A DNA stretch of 64,000 nt from the NCBI RefSeq assembly GCF_050908995.1, contig NC_135119.1:20551001-20615000 (forward strand), read 5' to 3'. Positions 1-12,500 of this stretch are shown piece after piece. Below the pieces are notes generated by a model. The model was not told the origin of the DNA. It saw only the letters and a program-made list of their open reading frames with translations, and did not search any database. The position numbers and the translations under genes were made by a program. Each line of letters opens with the position of its first letter. Within the stretch, counting starts at the first letter, position 1. Origin of the DNA: Andrena cerasifolii (Eukaryota; Arthropoda; Insecta; Hymenoptera; Andrenidae).

Positions 1-559
1 TTTCAACGCCATCTTCGGGAATTTATTTAAGAAAAACTATAAGGTTATACTGTCTGGCGTTTTGCCTGCATATTAAGGTATGTCTGAAGTAATACTCGGA
101 ATTTTTTTGAGCTTTTTTATCGCATATATACATAGATATAGTTTAATAAAGTTCTTTCCCGTCGCGCGATGGTACGATTTGAAATGGAGAAACTATGGTT
201 CATTTTGTTTATAATGGTTGTCGCTGTGGCTGGAACCACGGTGGCATCCTAAAGCTAAGAATTTGCAGAATGACAGCATTTTGCAAACAAATTTCGACTT
301 CTACTAAAAATTCAATTCTTTTCGTTCTGTAAAATTGATTTTTTACAAGATAGAATCTCGTCCCTACACCATCCCCCGACGGAAAATAATTTTTTTGATG
401 AAGTACATATGCGATAAAAAAGTCCAAAAAAATCAGAGTATTACTTCAAACATAGCTTAATACGCAGGCAAAACGCCAGACAGTATAAACTTATAGTTTC
501 TGTTAAATAAATTCTCGAAGATGGCGTTGAAAAGTGGGCAGTTACGCTAGAGTACCCCC
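1..559. mobile_element. TTAA-flanked foldback element, left side cut by window edge
   Basis: Bases 1 to about 115 are the reverse complement, with small differences, of about 430-535, giving a long hairpin around an AT-rich centre. The right end reads AGTACCCCC followed by TTAA (560-563), so the outer sequence read inward is TTAAGGGGG. That resembles the ends of two other TTAA-flanked elements in this window. The matching left end lies outside the window. No transposase is visible, so this is a non-autonomous element; assignment to the piggyBac class rests only on the TTAA flank. Confidence 0.65.
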
Positions 560-563
560 TTAA

Positions 564-1766
564 TCTAACATTATCTACTGTTCCTTTCATCTTTGGATGT
601 TTAGCCGTCTTTGATAATTTACAATGTTTAATAATAAAAACTACAAATTCACACGTAAATTAATTCATTGTCGACACACACGCGCGCGCGCACGCAACAT
701 AAACTTGTAGAAAATTAAATAATAAACGCAATTATCGGATAGGGAGGGTAGGAAACTGAGTTTCAGTGCGCAATAGCGATTGGTATTCTGAGATCTGTTA
801 CTCGATGCCTGATAGCTATTACAACTAATTATGTTACATATATTAGGATAAACCACTATCGATCATATTAGGCAAATTCAACTTTACTGCACTTGCATTA
901 TGATTGCTGCTCTTTCTACTCGTATACGTTACAATTAATTTGCATTTCTGGATTACAATACACTTATCACAAGTTTTTAAAAACTATACTTACACGTGCA
1001 ATTACTATAACGGCAGTGGGGATATCGTTGAAGCAGAACTATGTTTGCGTAGGTCCTTCAAAATCACTGATTTTCATTACATTCCCGTATTTACTAGCGA
1101 AACCTTATCAGATAAATATATACAACGTGATAGGTGTCATATTTGAATTAATATCTTCGATGCCCTTTTTTATCGTAATTTCCGTGCTATCGTAACAGGA
1201 CTATTTATCACGGTCTATTGACTAAAAATAAGTTACTTGAGTCATTAGCTGTTCACAACTGTCTCGAACGATTGTCAAAAGTCGTAAAAAATGCACACGA
1301 ATTCACAAATAATTAATACTCTCATTCCTTCACTTATTACTAACTAACTATGACAGGCCTAAAAGCACCACTTACCACAGTCAAGGCGGTTACTTCCCCC
1401 TTTTCAGCCACATTCAATTTCCTACAATATTTCTTTAATTGCAAAAAGAAAATCCTTAAAATTCTGCAGAATATCCTGAACAACTTTTCGAATTCTTTCA
1501 CAGTACACAGAAGACCTTCCCCCTTTTTCCTTCAGACCCATTATTTTAGAAATTCCCTGCCCTTCTGTATCCACAGTACCATACGACAGATTTAAATAAT
1601 TTCCCTCGTCAAACCCCCTATTACACCCCCCATACACACACATACTCCCTGATTACAATCCAAAACTCGGCAGAATTTTTAAACACACTTCGCTAGTTTC
1701 CTTTCAAACTCAGCCTATGCAAAATACATGTTAACGCGCTCGTTACCCTACCTTCGTTCCGCCCTA
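564..1766. other. AT-rich stretch downstream of atonal, no gene seen
   Basis: This stretch probably includes the 3' untranslated region of the atonal gene, which is transcribed toward lower coordinates. It holds a short CA/CG dinucleotide run near 675-695. The open frames here are short, lack family resemblance and have no convincing splice structure. Confidence 0.5.
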
Positions 1767-3370
1767 TCATTGCCATTTTCCGTCGTGTCTCTGAAGAAGA
1801 TCGCACAACGCCGCGATGTACGTTTGCGCCATTTGCAGCGTTTCGAATTTGCTCAGCTTGTGATCCGCGCCAAGGCTGGGCACCACCTCGCGCAGCTTGT
1901 CGAAGGCGTCGTTTAGTCCGTTCATGCGACGCCTCTCGCGCGCGTTCGCGGCTAAGCGCCGACGCTTCAGCACGCTCGGCGACGGCGGTATGTCCCTGGA
2001 CCGTCGGCGTCCTCTTCGGGGGCTGCTGGTGGGCGACAACTGTTTCTAAAAGGAGTCGGTAAGGCACTTCTCAAATTATTTCAATGGGTTGCTCAGTGGC
2101 GCGCTCAGGATTTAATCTTGGGGGTGCCGAGTTGAACGGATAAAAATATTGTTAATGCAAATTCAATAAAATTCATTAGGTGATTATAAAAATTTATTTT
2201 AATAGTAAAATCCAGTTTTCTTTGCTTTCTACAAAGCTCTTGAATTACTTCAGTCGTGGCTACATTAATCCTCTTTTTAAGTTGTTTTTATTTCTATTTT
2301 TCGCGAATTTGTCAAATCTAAAGCTGCCCAAACCATAAAATATTGCACAAAAATGGGCGCAGGTTTGAAGTTTGCAATTAATCGTTATTTGTTATCGGAT
2401 TTGCATCAGGCGTGCACCAAACGATGCAAAATTCTTTTTACATATGCCGTAATTTCAAAATGGTAAAAAACTCAGTTGCACCCCTCTGCATAGACGAAAG
2501 TTTCGATGGCCTGTCATAGTTTCTCACATGGCGAACAGCTTTCGAATATTATATGTATTCACGTATTCGGCTATTTGGTTTGGATCATTAGAAATGGTCT
2601 AGTATTTCTAGTAGAATCTGGCAAAAGCACTCTGCAATGTATAAAAGGCAGAGTGGATTTTTCCACCCCGTTACTCACTTGCGCGGGCGTGACAGGTTCC
2701 CAAGAGCTCCTTCGGGGCTGAACGATCATCTGCATCGGTTCGCTGCTCTCGAGGGCTTGAAATTTCTGCTCCTGAGGAGGGGTCTCGTAGCAGTAGGCTG
2801 GAGGGTGATAATCCACAGAGTTGTCCTCGTGCAGCATCGACCTCGGCGAAGCTGCGTGACTTATCGCGTGTTGCGGCTCATACCTGGCGGAATCGAATTT
2901 TAACACTCAGCATTAACAAAAATACACCCCTGAAATTCCACGCGCAGGATATCTTAGCCGAAATTTCACGCAAGCAGTGACGAAATTGCATTCAGTGAAT
3001 CGATTTCACGTGCGACATGGAAACGAGGGCGACCAGCGAGGTCACGCGACTGGAAACGAAGAAGACAATCTTACCTTTGCGGCGTCACAGGTGTCAGAAC
3101 ACCGAAAGAGCTTCTTTCGTACGAGTCCGGAGTTCTTGAGTACTTTAAAACTACCTCTTCCTCGTAATTAACCGCCTCCACTTCTTTCCGCGGGGTAAGC
3201 TCAACTTTCGCCGCGTAATTCTCCCCGTAATGGCACTTCACGGAGTCGTAATTCGGCGAGTTGTACGGCGAAGGGTAGAGGGAATCGTACGCCCTCGTTG
3301 TGCCCGGATAATTGGTCGTTACCATGTCAGTGGACACTGGATAGTCGTGGTGGTTCCTCAGAAGAGCCAT
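1767..3370 (-). CDS. ato: atonal-family bHLH transcription factor, three exons, 259 aa
   Basis: Proneural basic helix-loop-helix factor. In insects atonal dimerises with Daughterless, binds E-boxes and specifies chordotonal organ, photoreceptor and some olfactory sensillum precursors. Coding exons on the minus strand are 3370-3075, 2883-2679 and 2045-1767; the joins use GTAAGA, GTGAGT and AG acceptors and keep frame (780 nt with stop). The first exon starts MALLRNHHDYPV. The bHLH fills the C-terminus, with basic region RRLAANARERRRM and helix 2 KLSKFETLQMAQTYI, followed only by a short tail ending HDGKWQ. A domain at the extreme C-terminus is typical of insect Atonal. The N-terminal part is Tyr/Pro/Ser rich and unconserved. 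A TATA-like box lies about 235 bp upstream. Related family members such as cato or amos are less likely given the ANARERRRM and ETLQMAQTYI motifs, but orthology was not tested by phylogeny. Confidence 0.9.
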
Positions 3371-3604
3371 CGTTCAACTACTTCAACCTTCCTCGGGGGT
3401 TGAACTTCATCAATAATTCAATTCTTCGCGCCACTTCCAGCTGCCCGATATTAAATTCTTCCTCGTTGAGCGCTTCTCAAAATTCCTCACAATTCCCTTG
3501 CTAACTTCGATGGTGCTCCGAGTTATGAAGCTTGAAAATGGCAAAAACACTGCGTCTCCAAAGAAAGCTGATACGATTCTCCAAAAATAAAATCAAACGA
3601 TTGA

Positions 3605-3614
3605 CCTTTATATA
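3605..3614 (-). promoter_or_regulatory. Candidate TATA box of the atonal gene
   Basis: The minus strand reads TATATAAAGG here. A start site about 30 bp downstream (near 3575-3580) would give a 5' UTR of roughly 200 nt before the ATG at 3370. No competing splice site is needed. The call is from consensus and spacing only. Confidence 0.45.
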
Positions 3615-3619
3615 AAAAG

Positions 3620-5708
3620 AATGCTACAAAATAATCATAGGCTTCGATCTCCTTGTCGAATATATATATAACACAATTTTCCTAATACAGCAGAACGACA
3701 CGTTGCAACTTTCGTTTCACAAATTCCAGTCCCTTCAAAGAATACCATAAAACAGCGCACAACGAAGTCTTCGATCTTGCACTTTCAACGACGAACCGCC
3801 GAAGCACGTATTAACCAGCCGCACAGTTGACATTTAACACCACGGATTGGACGTCACCCGATGGTGGTCAATGTCCTCCCGCTGTTCGCCGCGGTTCTAT
3901 GGAGATCCTTGAATGGGAAACCGTGTTAGGACCGCCTAGGACCGCTTCGCGGAGAGTCCGCCGTGCACCAGGATCATGTCATTAGGTTGCAAGTAACAAT
4001 AGAGAGGAGTCAGCGATCCTCGCGGTGTAGAGGCTCGAGTTTGAGTGTGGCGCGTGCCGCAGCGTCCTTCAGCACATCAACATATGGTTCCCACTTCGTT
4101 TTATGTCCATTCTATAGGTGCACCTGGTGGCCCATTCTGGCTCCTTCTGTACCTACCCTCTCTTCTTCTTCGGCGGTACCACTTTACCCTGCCGGGAACG
4201 TGCCCGTCCGCCGCGCCGCCGTCACCACTCGCCGGCCCGCGCTCGCTTTTTCCTTCCTCCCTTCCGGTCGACGCTTATCTCTGCCCGCGTACACAGAAGC
4301 TGAACGCTTCCTGAAGGGGAGCGATACCTGTTGATTTAGATAACGGAGCAAGAGGTACCTGTTGCTTTAAGATCCGTCGGCGGCTTTATGCCCGCCACCC
4401 CGTCTCCAAGATTTACGGGTGCTGGATCGGGGGAGGATTTTCTCAGGGTCGCTTAAAGGGTTAGCAACGGGTTGCGCGGAGTTAGATCGGTGAGAGAATG
4501 AGGGCTATGAGCGGGGACGGTTTGTTGGAACTGGGGGTGTTTGTTGGCGAATGTTTGGCCGAAGAGAACAGAGTTGGGAAAATTGTTTATTTATATGAAA
4601 CTCGGAATTACGAATAAAAGTTAAGCAAATTTTTGTTATTTGTCGAATAAAGTTGACCAGGGTTCGAAAGATAAAAAAAATTCACTTTATTTGTTAAATA
4701 ATCTACAGTTATAGTACCTAACTTTTATTTGATCCGCTATTTAAATAATTTTTTATTTAGTAAATGCCGTTAATACTGAAATAAAGTTTGCACTGTTGGG
4801 GATGGGGATTCGGGGACTGGGGATTTCAACGAGTGGAGAAGCAGCTTCTCTGATGGAAGGTGCTTTCGATTCTTGCTGACTGGAACTTCTGTTTTCTTTT
4901 CACTTTCAATGGTTTACTTTCGGTTTCTGATTCTGGTTACTTCTTGAAATTATATCTTTCGAAACTGCATTTTCCAGTATGGAACCCTTAGAAAAGATTC
5001 ATTAAGAGAACAAGGAAAGTGGTAGAAATATTGTTAACTTTTACACAATTTGTATCGGTGTATTTTAGAAGTTAAGAGTGTAGACGGAGAATTTAAGAAG
5101 TGGAAGTCGAGAAGCGATGCGAGATTGATAGTCTTAGAGGAGGAGGAAGATTGGGGAGGTTTTTTTTTATAATTCTGCGGCACGCGAGAATATTAGAAAC
5201 GCGATAAGCTGATCGAAACGCCGATGTTGCGTTTCACGCTGAAATTTTATCCTCAATTTCCGATTTTCCGGCCTTTGTCTCGTTCAGACGGAACGCTCTG
5301 ACAGACTTTCGCTGTTTCGCTGGTTCACGTCGGCGGAACGACAGATGCTTTTATAATGGAAGCACGGAATATAATAACTGCGTATAATATCTGTGTCTTA
5401 CTCGTTGAATGGAAAAGAGTAGCATCCGAATCGAGGAAATGGTATATTTATATTACGTGTACATAGATCGATGAGCCCGCGACGCATTTAATAATTTTCT
5501 TCAGCGCTAATGCAGAAACAGTTATTCCACAACTAATTCGAGAATCAATTAAGATCTGAGATCTGTTTCCTCGAACATCCCTGTATAAAAGTCAGCAGAA
5601 GCCAAAAAGTAAAGTGGCAAGTTCCTTGCATTTAGCGTTTCTACAAAAAACAGTTTTCCAATTCCATTATTCACCCAAAAATGGTTAAAACGGATTTCGA
5701 ACTTTAAC
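3620..5708. other. Upstream region of atonal, no gene seen
   Basis: The part at about 3850-4500 is GC-richer with scattered CpG. It contains several overlapping open frames with no family resemblance, which look like by-products of base composition. From 4550 to 5700 the sequence is AT-rich. It is a plausible place for atonal enhancers, but I see no specific site cluster that I can defend. Confidence 0.4.
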
Positions 5709-6548
5709 AAAAAAAATATATATAATTAACACAGTAAAGAAATATTTATACTTATTCCACAATTTTCCAGAATTTTTTTAAATTTAAGGACTTACAAAAA
5801 TATACCAAACTAAAATATACTCTATCTACACAAAAAAAAATATAATTAACACAGAAAATAAATATTTATACTTATTCCACAATTTTCCAGAATTTTTTAA
5901 AATTTAAGGACTTACAAAAATATATCAAACTAAAATATACTCTATCTACACAAAAAACAATATAATTAACACAGTAAAGAAATATTTATACTTATTCCAC
6001 AATTTTCCAGAATTTTTTTAAATTTAAGGACTTACAAAAATATACCAAACTAAAATATACTCTATCTACACAAAAAAAAATATAATTAACACAGAAAATA
6101 AATATTTATACTTATTCCACAATTTTCCAGAATTTTTTAAAATTTAAGGACTTACAAAAATATATCAAACTAAAATATACTCTATCTACACAAAAAACAA
6201 TATAATTAACACAGTAAAGAAATATTTATACTTATTCCACAATTTTCCAGAATTTTTTTAAATTTAAGGACTTACAAAAATATACCAAACTAAAATATAC
6301 TCTATCTACACAAAAAAAAATATAATTAACACAGAAAATAAATATTTATACTTATTCCACAATTTTCCAGAATTTTTTAAAATTTAAGGACTTACAAAAA
6401 TATATCAAACTAAAATATACTCTATCTACACAAAAAACAATATAATTAACACAGTAAAGAAATATTTATACTTATTCCACAATTTTCCAGATTTTTTTAA
6501 AATTTAAGGGCTTACAAAAAAATCAAACTAAAATATACTCCATCTACA
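5709..6548. repeat. Tandem repeat, 120-bp monomer in a 240-bp alternating pattern
   Basis: About seven monomers of 120 bp follow one another with almost no length change. Two monomer types alternate: one has ACACAGTAAAGAAATA and ATATACCAAAC, the other ACACAGAAAATAAATA and ATATATCAAAC. The true period is therefore 240 bp. The last monomer, from about 6480, is shortened and diverged. The unit is very AT-rich and has no open frame. Confidence 0.9.
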
Positions 6549-9037
6549 CAAAACCAAATAAATAAAACAAATTAAAGTAACTAAAATCCGTAAAAAATAT
6601 AAATTACAAACCTTTATTTCATTTAGTATTTTTCTTCAGGAAATATGAACTCGTGAAGATTAGTTTACCATTTCAACTCCTCAATAAAATTGTAGGTACT
6701 CACGGCACTTCAAAGTTCAAATGGTGTAAAGAAATTTGAAAGAAGCGATTACAGTGCCGTTGTGAAAAAAAATACCACTACCGCGAATGGATTATATTGT
6801 TATTTAATCCTGCAGATCGCACGTTCCAAACGGCGGGTAAAAAACATCGACAAGTTAGTCAACGGTATTACTCGCGAAATCACCACGTGCGAGGTTCAAA
6901 TCGTAATCGACGATGCATAAAATCAAATCATTTGATAACTTAATGCCAGTGTTTGGCAGAAGACGTGCCGACGAAACGGGGAGGGGGGCAGAGAGGGGGG
7001 AATTAGCAGAACGCAACGGTCGTGCCTCAGGGTGAATCGCCTTAAGACAATTAGAGATATCCATCTTGCAGCGGGATCTACCCCTGCGCAAGAAGAAGGG
7101 GCCCCTGGCGCGTGCCCTGCGCCAACGAGCAACTGGGACGCCATGACGAAAGGAGCCGCAAGGTGTTACCCCGCCGGAGCGCAGGAGATTTCAGGATAAA
7201 CAGCGCCGACCGAGGGGGAGAAAAAAAAAACTGTCTCGGGAGCGCTGGGACGTGAAGACACCGTCCTTCCGAGGATCGAAGTCCGTTAACCCGAGGAGAA
7301 GATAATTTCCTGGGGCCCCGCTAATCAGCGACGGGTGAGGACATTTATATTAAGCCGGTCGACGGACCTGAACCTACCTGGTATCGATACCACGTGGAGA
7401 TGCTAATGGAACTTATATCGTCAAAATTGCGGGATCTAGAGACACGTCGATGCCGCGTGTTGGGGGAATACTGGGGCAGGAAGTCTCGGACGAGAAAAAG
7501 TCTGGGGCAGAAGTCTCGGATGGAGAGTTATAGAAAAGGGGCGAGAAATATCTTTCATTCTCGCTTGCAAGAGGTTTTGAAAGCTTCGATATGTTTTCGA
7601 GCAGTTTTTGATATTTGATTTGTCTGATAAGCGACGGTAGGGGATGCGTCTAGGACTAACGTAATTTAGGTAAATGGCACTGTATTGTATAACCCCAAGG
7701 ATGCCAAAATTATTCACCCTCTCCCATTTGAAGAATTGCTTTTAGGTCAGCACAGTTGGTGCATTTCTGCCGGTGATTATGAAAGTGGTTAAAGTCATGT
7801 ATTTTGTGTTTCGAGATATTTAGACTGTTGAGTGAACGGCTAAAGTGAACAATAAGAAAAGAACCTTTTAAATAAAGTATACCATATCTTAGGTAGCTTT
7901 GTGAAAGCCAGTTCTCACATGAGATTGAAAAAGATTCAGATAACGATGAACTGTAGTGTTAAAGAGACACTTGTTCAGTATTTCATTGTTATAAATATTT
8001 TTCTTAATTAAGATCGAGTGCGACAGATTAAGTGCAGTCTACAGATATTTTTTTCCTCAAAATATCCATGCATCCATAGATTTGGAGATATGGGCCTGTG
8101 AGGCTCAATTCAATTTACATGTGCACTGTAGGGTTAAAGAATATTTTTCCATTATTTAGCAAAATGTTTCTCAACATATATCTTCTTATAATGTCAAACT
8201 TATCTATCATTCTGAAATTTTATGAGTAACTTGTACGAAAATGTGTTTTTAAACCCTTGAACGTCTCCCAAATTCCAAAAGTATTCAAACGCAGTTTTTC
8301 GATCTTCACAACTTAATAAATTCAAAAAAAATTTCGAGCAAAAGGAATTTTTACTTTCAAATACTTTGCCACCAACAACTTTACCATTTTTGGCAATGTA
8401 TTCTTTACCACTATTTCTCAATTGGCGGTGTTTTTTTTACTTACCCCACTTTCATAATCAATTAGATTTTCCCTTAATTGCTGTGCAAAAAATCTGAGGC
8501 AATCTCTGGTACTCCTAATAATTTTAAATCATCAGACTTCTGTTAAATGTATCAATGCGATCATAATTCTTTCCCTGATGTATTGCTTCCCTGCTTCCGC
8601 TTACCCTCACTGACCTTACCAAGAATTGACAAATTTGACGGACGCAAATAGAAGCGAGGGCGATTAATCAGACCTTGGCCCCCTCTGCGCCATGCCTGGA
8701 CGTTGAAATTCATTCCGACCATCGGAGATGGAAATTGGCTCTTGATGAACAACATCGTGCACTGTGACGAGTGTTAACAAGTTTTTATCGAGCTTCGAAT
8801 GACTTCTTCAACGGACACGCGAGCGAAAATCAATTAAGCCCAGGTGGGAGGTGGGGCACGTGCCGACTGTGTGTGATAGATCGGTGTTGCTGTTTTTCAG
8901 TGTCGACAATCTATTTCTCTCGGAAAGGAATCGACCCCCGAGAACCATATGGTGCGGCAGGCGTACGGTATGATACGATGACCGTGGAACACTGAAATCG
9001 TACCTTTGTTCACTTTAGTTAAAGACTTGGCGATACA
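6549..9037. other. Intergenic region between atonal and the receptor array
   Basis: A GC-rich island spans roughly 6940-7540 (runs of G, CpG and CCCCGCCGGAGC-like sequence), with AT-rich DNA on both sides. No open frame shows a recognisable family or splice structure. The island could mark a promoter or conserved non-coding element, but nothing in the sequence decides this. Confidence 0.4.
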
Positions 9038-9546
9038 TTTTCAATCCAGAGATCGTGAGCTGCGAAAGTTACAAAATTAATTGAATTTTATAAAATAGAA
9101 AGCCTTAAAACAACAATTCTGACCCGTTGCGCAATTATAAACCATGCAAGTGCATATCGATGCAACAATTCTGCAAATCCAGAGTTGAATTCTGAAATAT
9201 AAGATTTAAATGCAGAGGGTGGTCCCTTATTAATGGGCAAAGATTATTTGCATCAGAAACTGAAGATTCCTTGGTAAAAACGTGCACCTGTACTTTCAAA
9301 GGACTTCTTTTATTAAAGGTTTTCTCTTCCTTTTGGTTTTACTATTAATGATGAATTTTTCTGTAAAGCATAAGAGATAGTAACGACAAGATATATTAGA
9401 AGTTGATCTGTTTTTATTTTCAACATAAATACAGATTTATTTGGTCTAGCGATGCACTTTGTTCGTATTCATTTTATTTTGGCTTCGTTTTTACCATTTC
9501 ATTACTCGATTACAAGCAATCATAAACGTTCATAGTTACTCGATTA

Positions 9547-12500
9547 TTATTGGACGGAGCACAGAACCATACAGTAGGAAAACGATGTTCGTACGACCTT
9601 AAAGAATTTTACAAAATATAATAATCGCTGGAGTCATTTAATATTTCAATATGATAGCTGTATATGCAAGGTGCCTTATTTGATTACTTCAAATGTCTGT
9701 TTTTTCTCATGATACGAATAAAAATGTGAGAAAGGAGCTGTGTATTAGTACCAAGTAGAAATGCTACATTTAATATACAGATTTTTTAAAGCCAACTTTC
9801 TCATGATTTATAAATCAGCGAGTTTCTCCTTTCAACCAAGATAGACACTCTTATTGACACATGTAGTCTGGTTTAAAGAAACATGTACGATCTCGAAAGG
9901 TATGTAAATAAAGTCAAATTCAATCCTAGAGTATTGCTCGTTATTATAAAAAATTACACACATATTTAAAATGCTCTAGACAAGAAATACACCCCCTGCG
10001 ATATATTCATTACTCCATAATATTATTGTGGAGAGTAGTAATAAATATAGGAGCGTGGTTATGTGAAATCATGAAAAGAAAGAATAAACCTTACCGAGCT
10101 GAAGTTCTCTATATTCAAAGTGTAGATTTTCAAAGCTGTTAACTTGAGAGGCTTTATACTCTCTGAAATGATGATGCTCAGAAGTCTTCTAGCATTGACA
10201 GAAGTGTAATACCAGCTGCCACTTGCCCTGCAAGCAAGTAGTTTCGTTTTAACCCTTCACTATCAAACGTTTGTGAGAGAAATTATACGGCTGGAAGGGA
10301 CACATAAAATGGTAGAAAAAATTGTACCCATTTCGTAGTCATCGATTCAGTTATACAGGGAGTCCCAAAATTGTGGGGCAATCTGGGACGAACATACATA
10401 AATTCCTGATTTTCAAAATATAAGAAAATAAAATGTGAGAACGTTATTCTAAATTGTCATAATAATCATGCTGGATTGCTGCATTCTTTCTACTAACGCT
10501 TTTCGTCTGCACTTATTTTAAATATAAAATAAAACATTAATCACTTCTAAAGGATACACAGAGAGAAAGTGCCGCTTTTCTGTCAGCCACTTCCACGAAC
10601 AGTACACGATTAAAATCCTTACGCATATTCAGAGATCCGTTCAGTGTAGTCCAGCAACTGCTGCCCTGGCCAGCTTACAAGCAAAAGGTTGCTTAGCAAG
10701 CTAATCGTGAACCCACCAAACCTGAGGGATGTGCTCGGGTTGTCTAAGTTTGTGACAGCCTGATTGTAAAAGTAAGAAACGATGAGCGTGCATAATCGTC
10801 GATAAGGTGCCAGGATTTTTCTCTGAAAGGGATCACACCGACCTGGTATTGAGTGAAGCTTATACCGATCATGTTCAATCCTAATTGGAAGAAGTAAGAC
10901 GTCGTGTTCGCTTCCTCGACTATCCTAGCGAATCTTCAACGTTAAGAAAAAGAGGATGAGAAATGTTCGATGTTTTAAAGAAAAAAAAATCCCGGGTACC
11001 TGAAGAGAAATAGAAATAATATGGAACGTATTAAGATTAATACTAACTCAATTATATGTTTATGCAATATCACGCAGTTTCTGACATTTTGGTACGGCCT
11101 GTCTTCGCGTTTGTCTGGATGCAGCTCTATGTCCATGGAATCATTTTCCACTATGTTTTTCAGCCGCTGTCTAAACAATTATAATTCGCTGCTACAATGT
11201 CTATACAGGCGAATTTAATAATTGCAGAATATTTTGTGCCGCAGTTGACGCATTAAGGGGACTAGGCAGTCAGATCGCTCGAAGATCAAGTATTTTTTGC
11301 GAATTAATTACAAGGAGATGAATACAAATTGTGACTAGTACTTTTGGGTAATGTTTGCTAATACTATAAAGAGTAAAAAAAAAATTATTTGAATAATATA
11401 TACATATGTATGACAGCGCTATAGTTGCCTGGTATATAGGTGTTTTTTTCCGGAGCCGCTGTTATTTTGCAGTGATTCTGGCCGTAAGAAATTTAACTGT
11501 GAAATATCCTCTGAAATTGATACTTTGCCCTGAATCCCATTCTGCCCTGAACCTATTAAAAAAGAAAGAAAAAATCAAAATTATAAAAATGGCGGCTGTA
11601 AAACGGCAAATTTTAAAGAAACTTGATTTTTCGCCAGGAAAAAGAGCCATTTTATTATTTTTTTTTTTTGTCAAAACAGAAGTTTTCACAGACTTACGCG
11701 TAGGTTCGGGTCGTAACTAAACATGTTTCACATATGCTGAATTTTTTTCAAATCGACTTGTACCTCCGTTTTTTGCAATCACTGCAAAACGAAGAGGAAA
11801 TATGATTCCGAGAAAAACGCGTTTAAAGTTTCGAAAGAGAAATTATTCTACCTGCGTGCGCACTGAAACGGTTTATGACGCGCTCGATCTTTTCGGCTGT
11901 AAAAACCTTAATTTTGCGAATTTTAACATAAACCAAATGGCATTTTAATCGGGAAGGGTGGCACTTTCGAAAAATACAACAACAACAAAAAATTCATTTT
12001 CTGACTGCCTAGTCCCCTTAATAACATCATCAATCACTTTTGAACGCAACGGCGTGTAGTAAGTAAAGGTAGAGCACACACTACGATGCACAGTAGAATT
12101 ACACAGGCTGATTCATAATTACATGCGAATACTTGAAGGGATTTCCAAAGAAGCATTAATAAACTTGAAGTTTTAAAAACTGTGCCTCCGGAGAAAACAT
12201 ACTTTCTTAAACTTCTTTTTTAAAGATATTTGCCATTGCAATCTTAGATAATCTACTTTATAAGCTATGCAAACACGGATGCACAAATCTTGAACGAAAC
12301 AGTAAGTGCAATTGAGCAGCACACCCTGTATACTTCCGTAAGCATATTGTATATTATATAGGACAAAATAATAAGCTTTCATACTGATCCGTGACAGAGC
12401 CGGCCGGTGTATCATTATTATTTCTGCAGAAATGCGACCCCCAATTGCAATTACCCCATTTACCCCAAAATCTCGCAAAGTCCGCACTCGTGTTGAATGA

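Noticed and set aside
3963..4334. 123-codon plus-strand open frame upstream of atonal
   Set aside because: Overlaps two other equally long frames, has no recognisable motif, and lies in a GC-rich stretch where long chance frames are expected.
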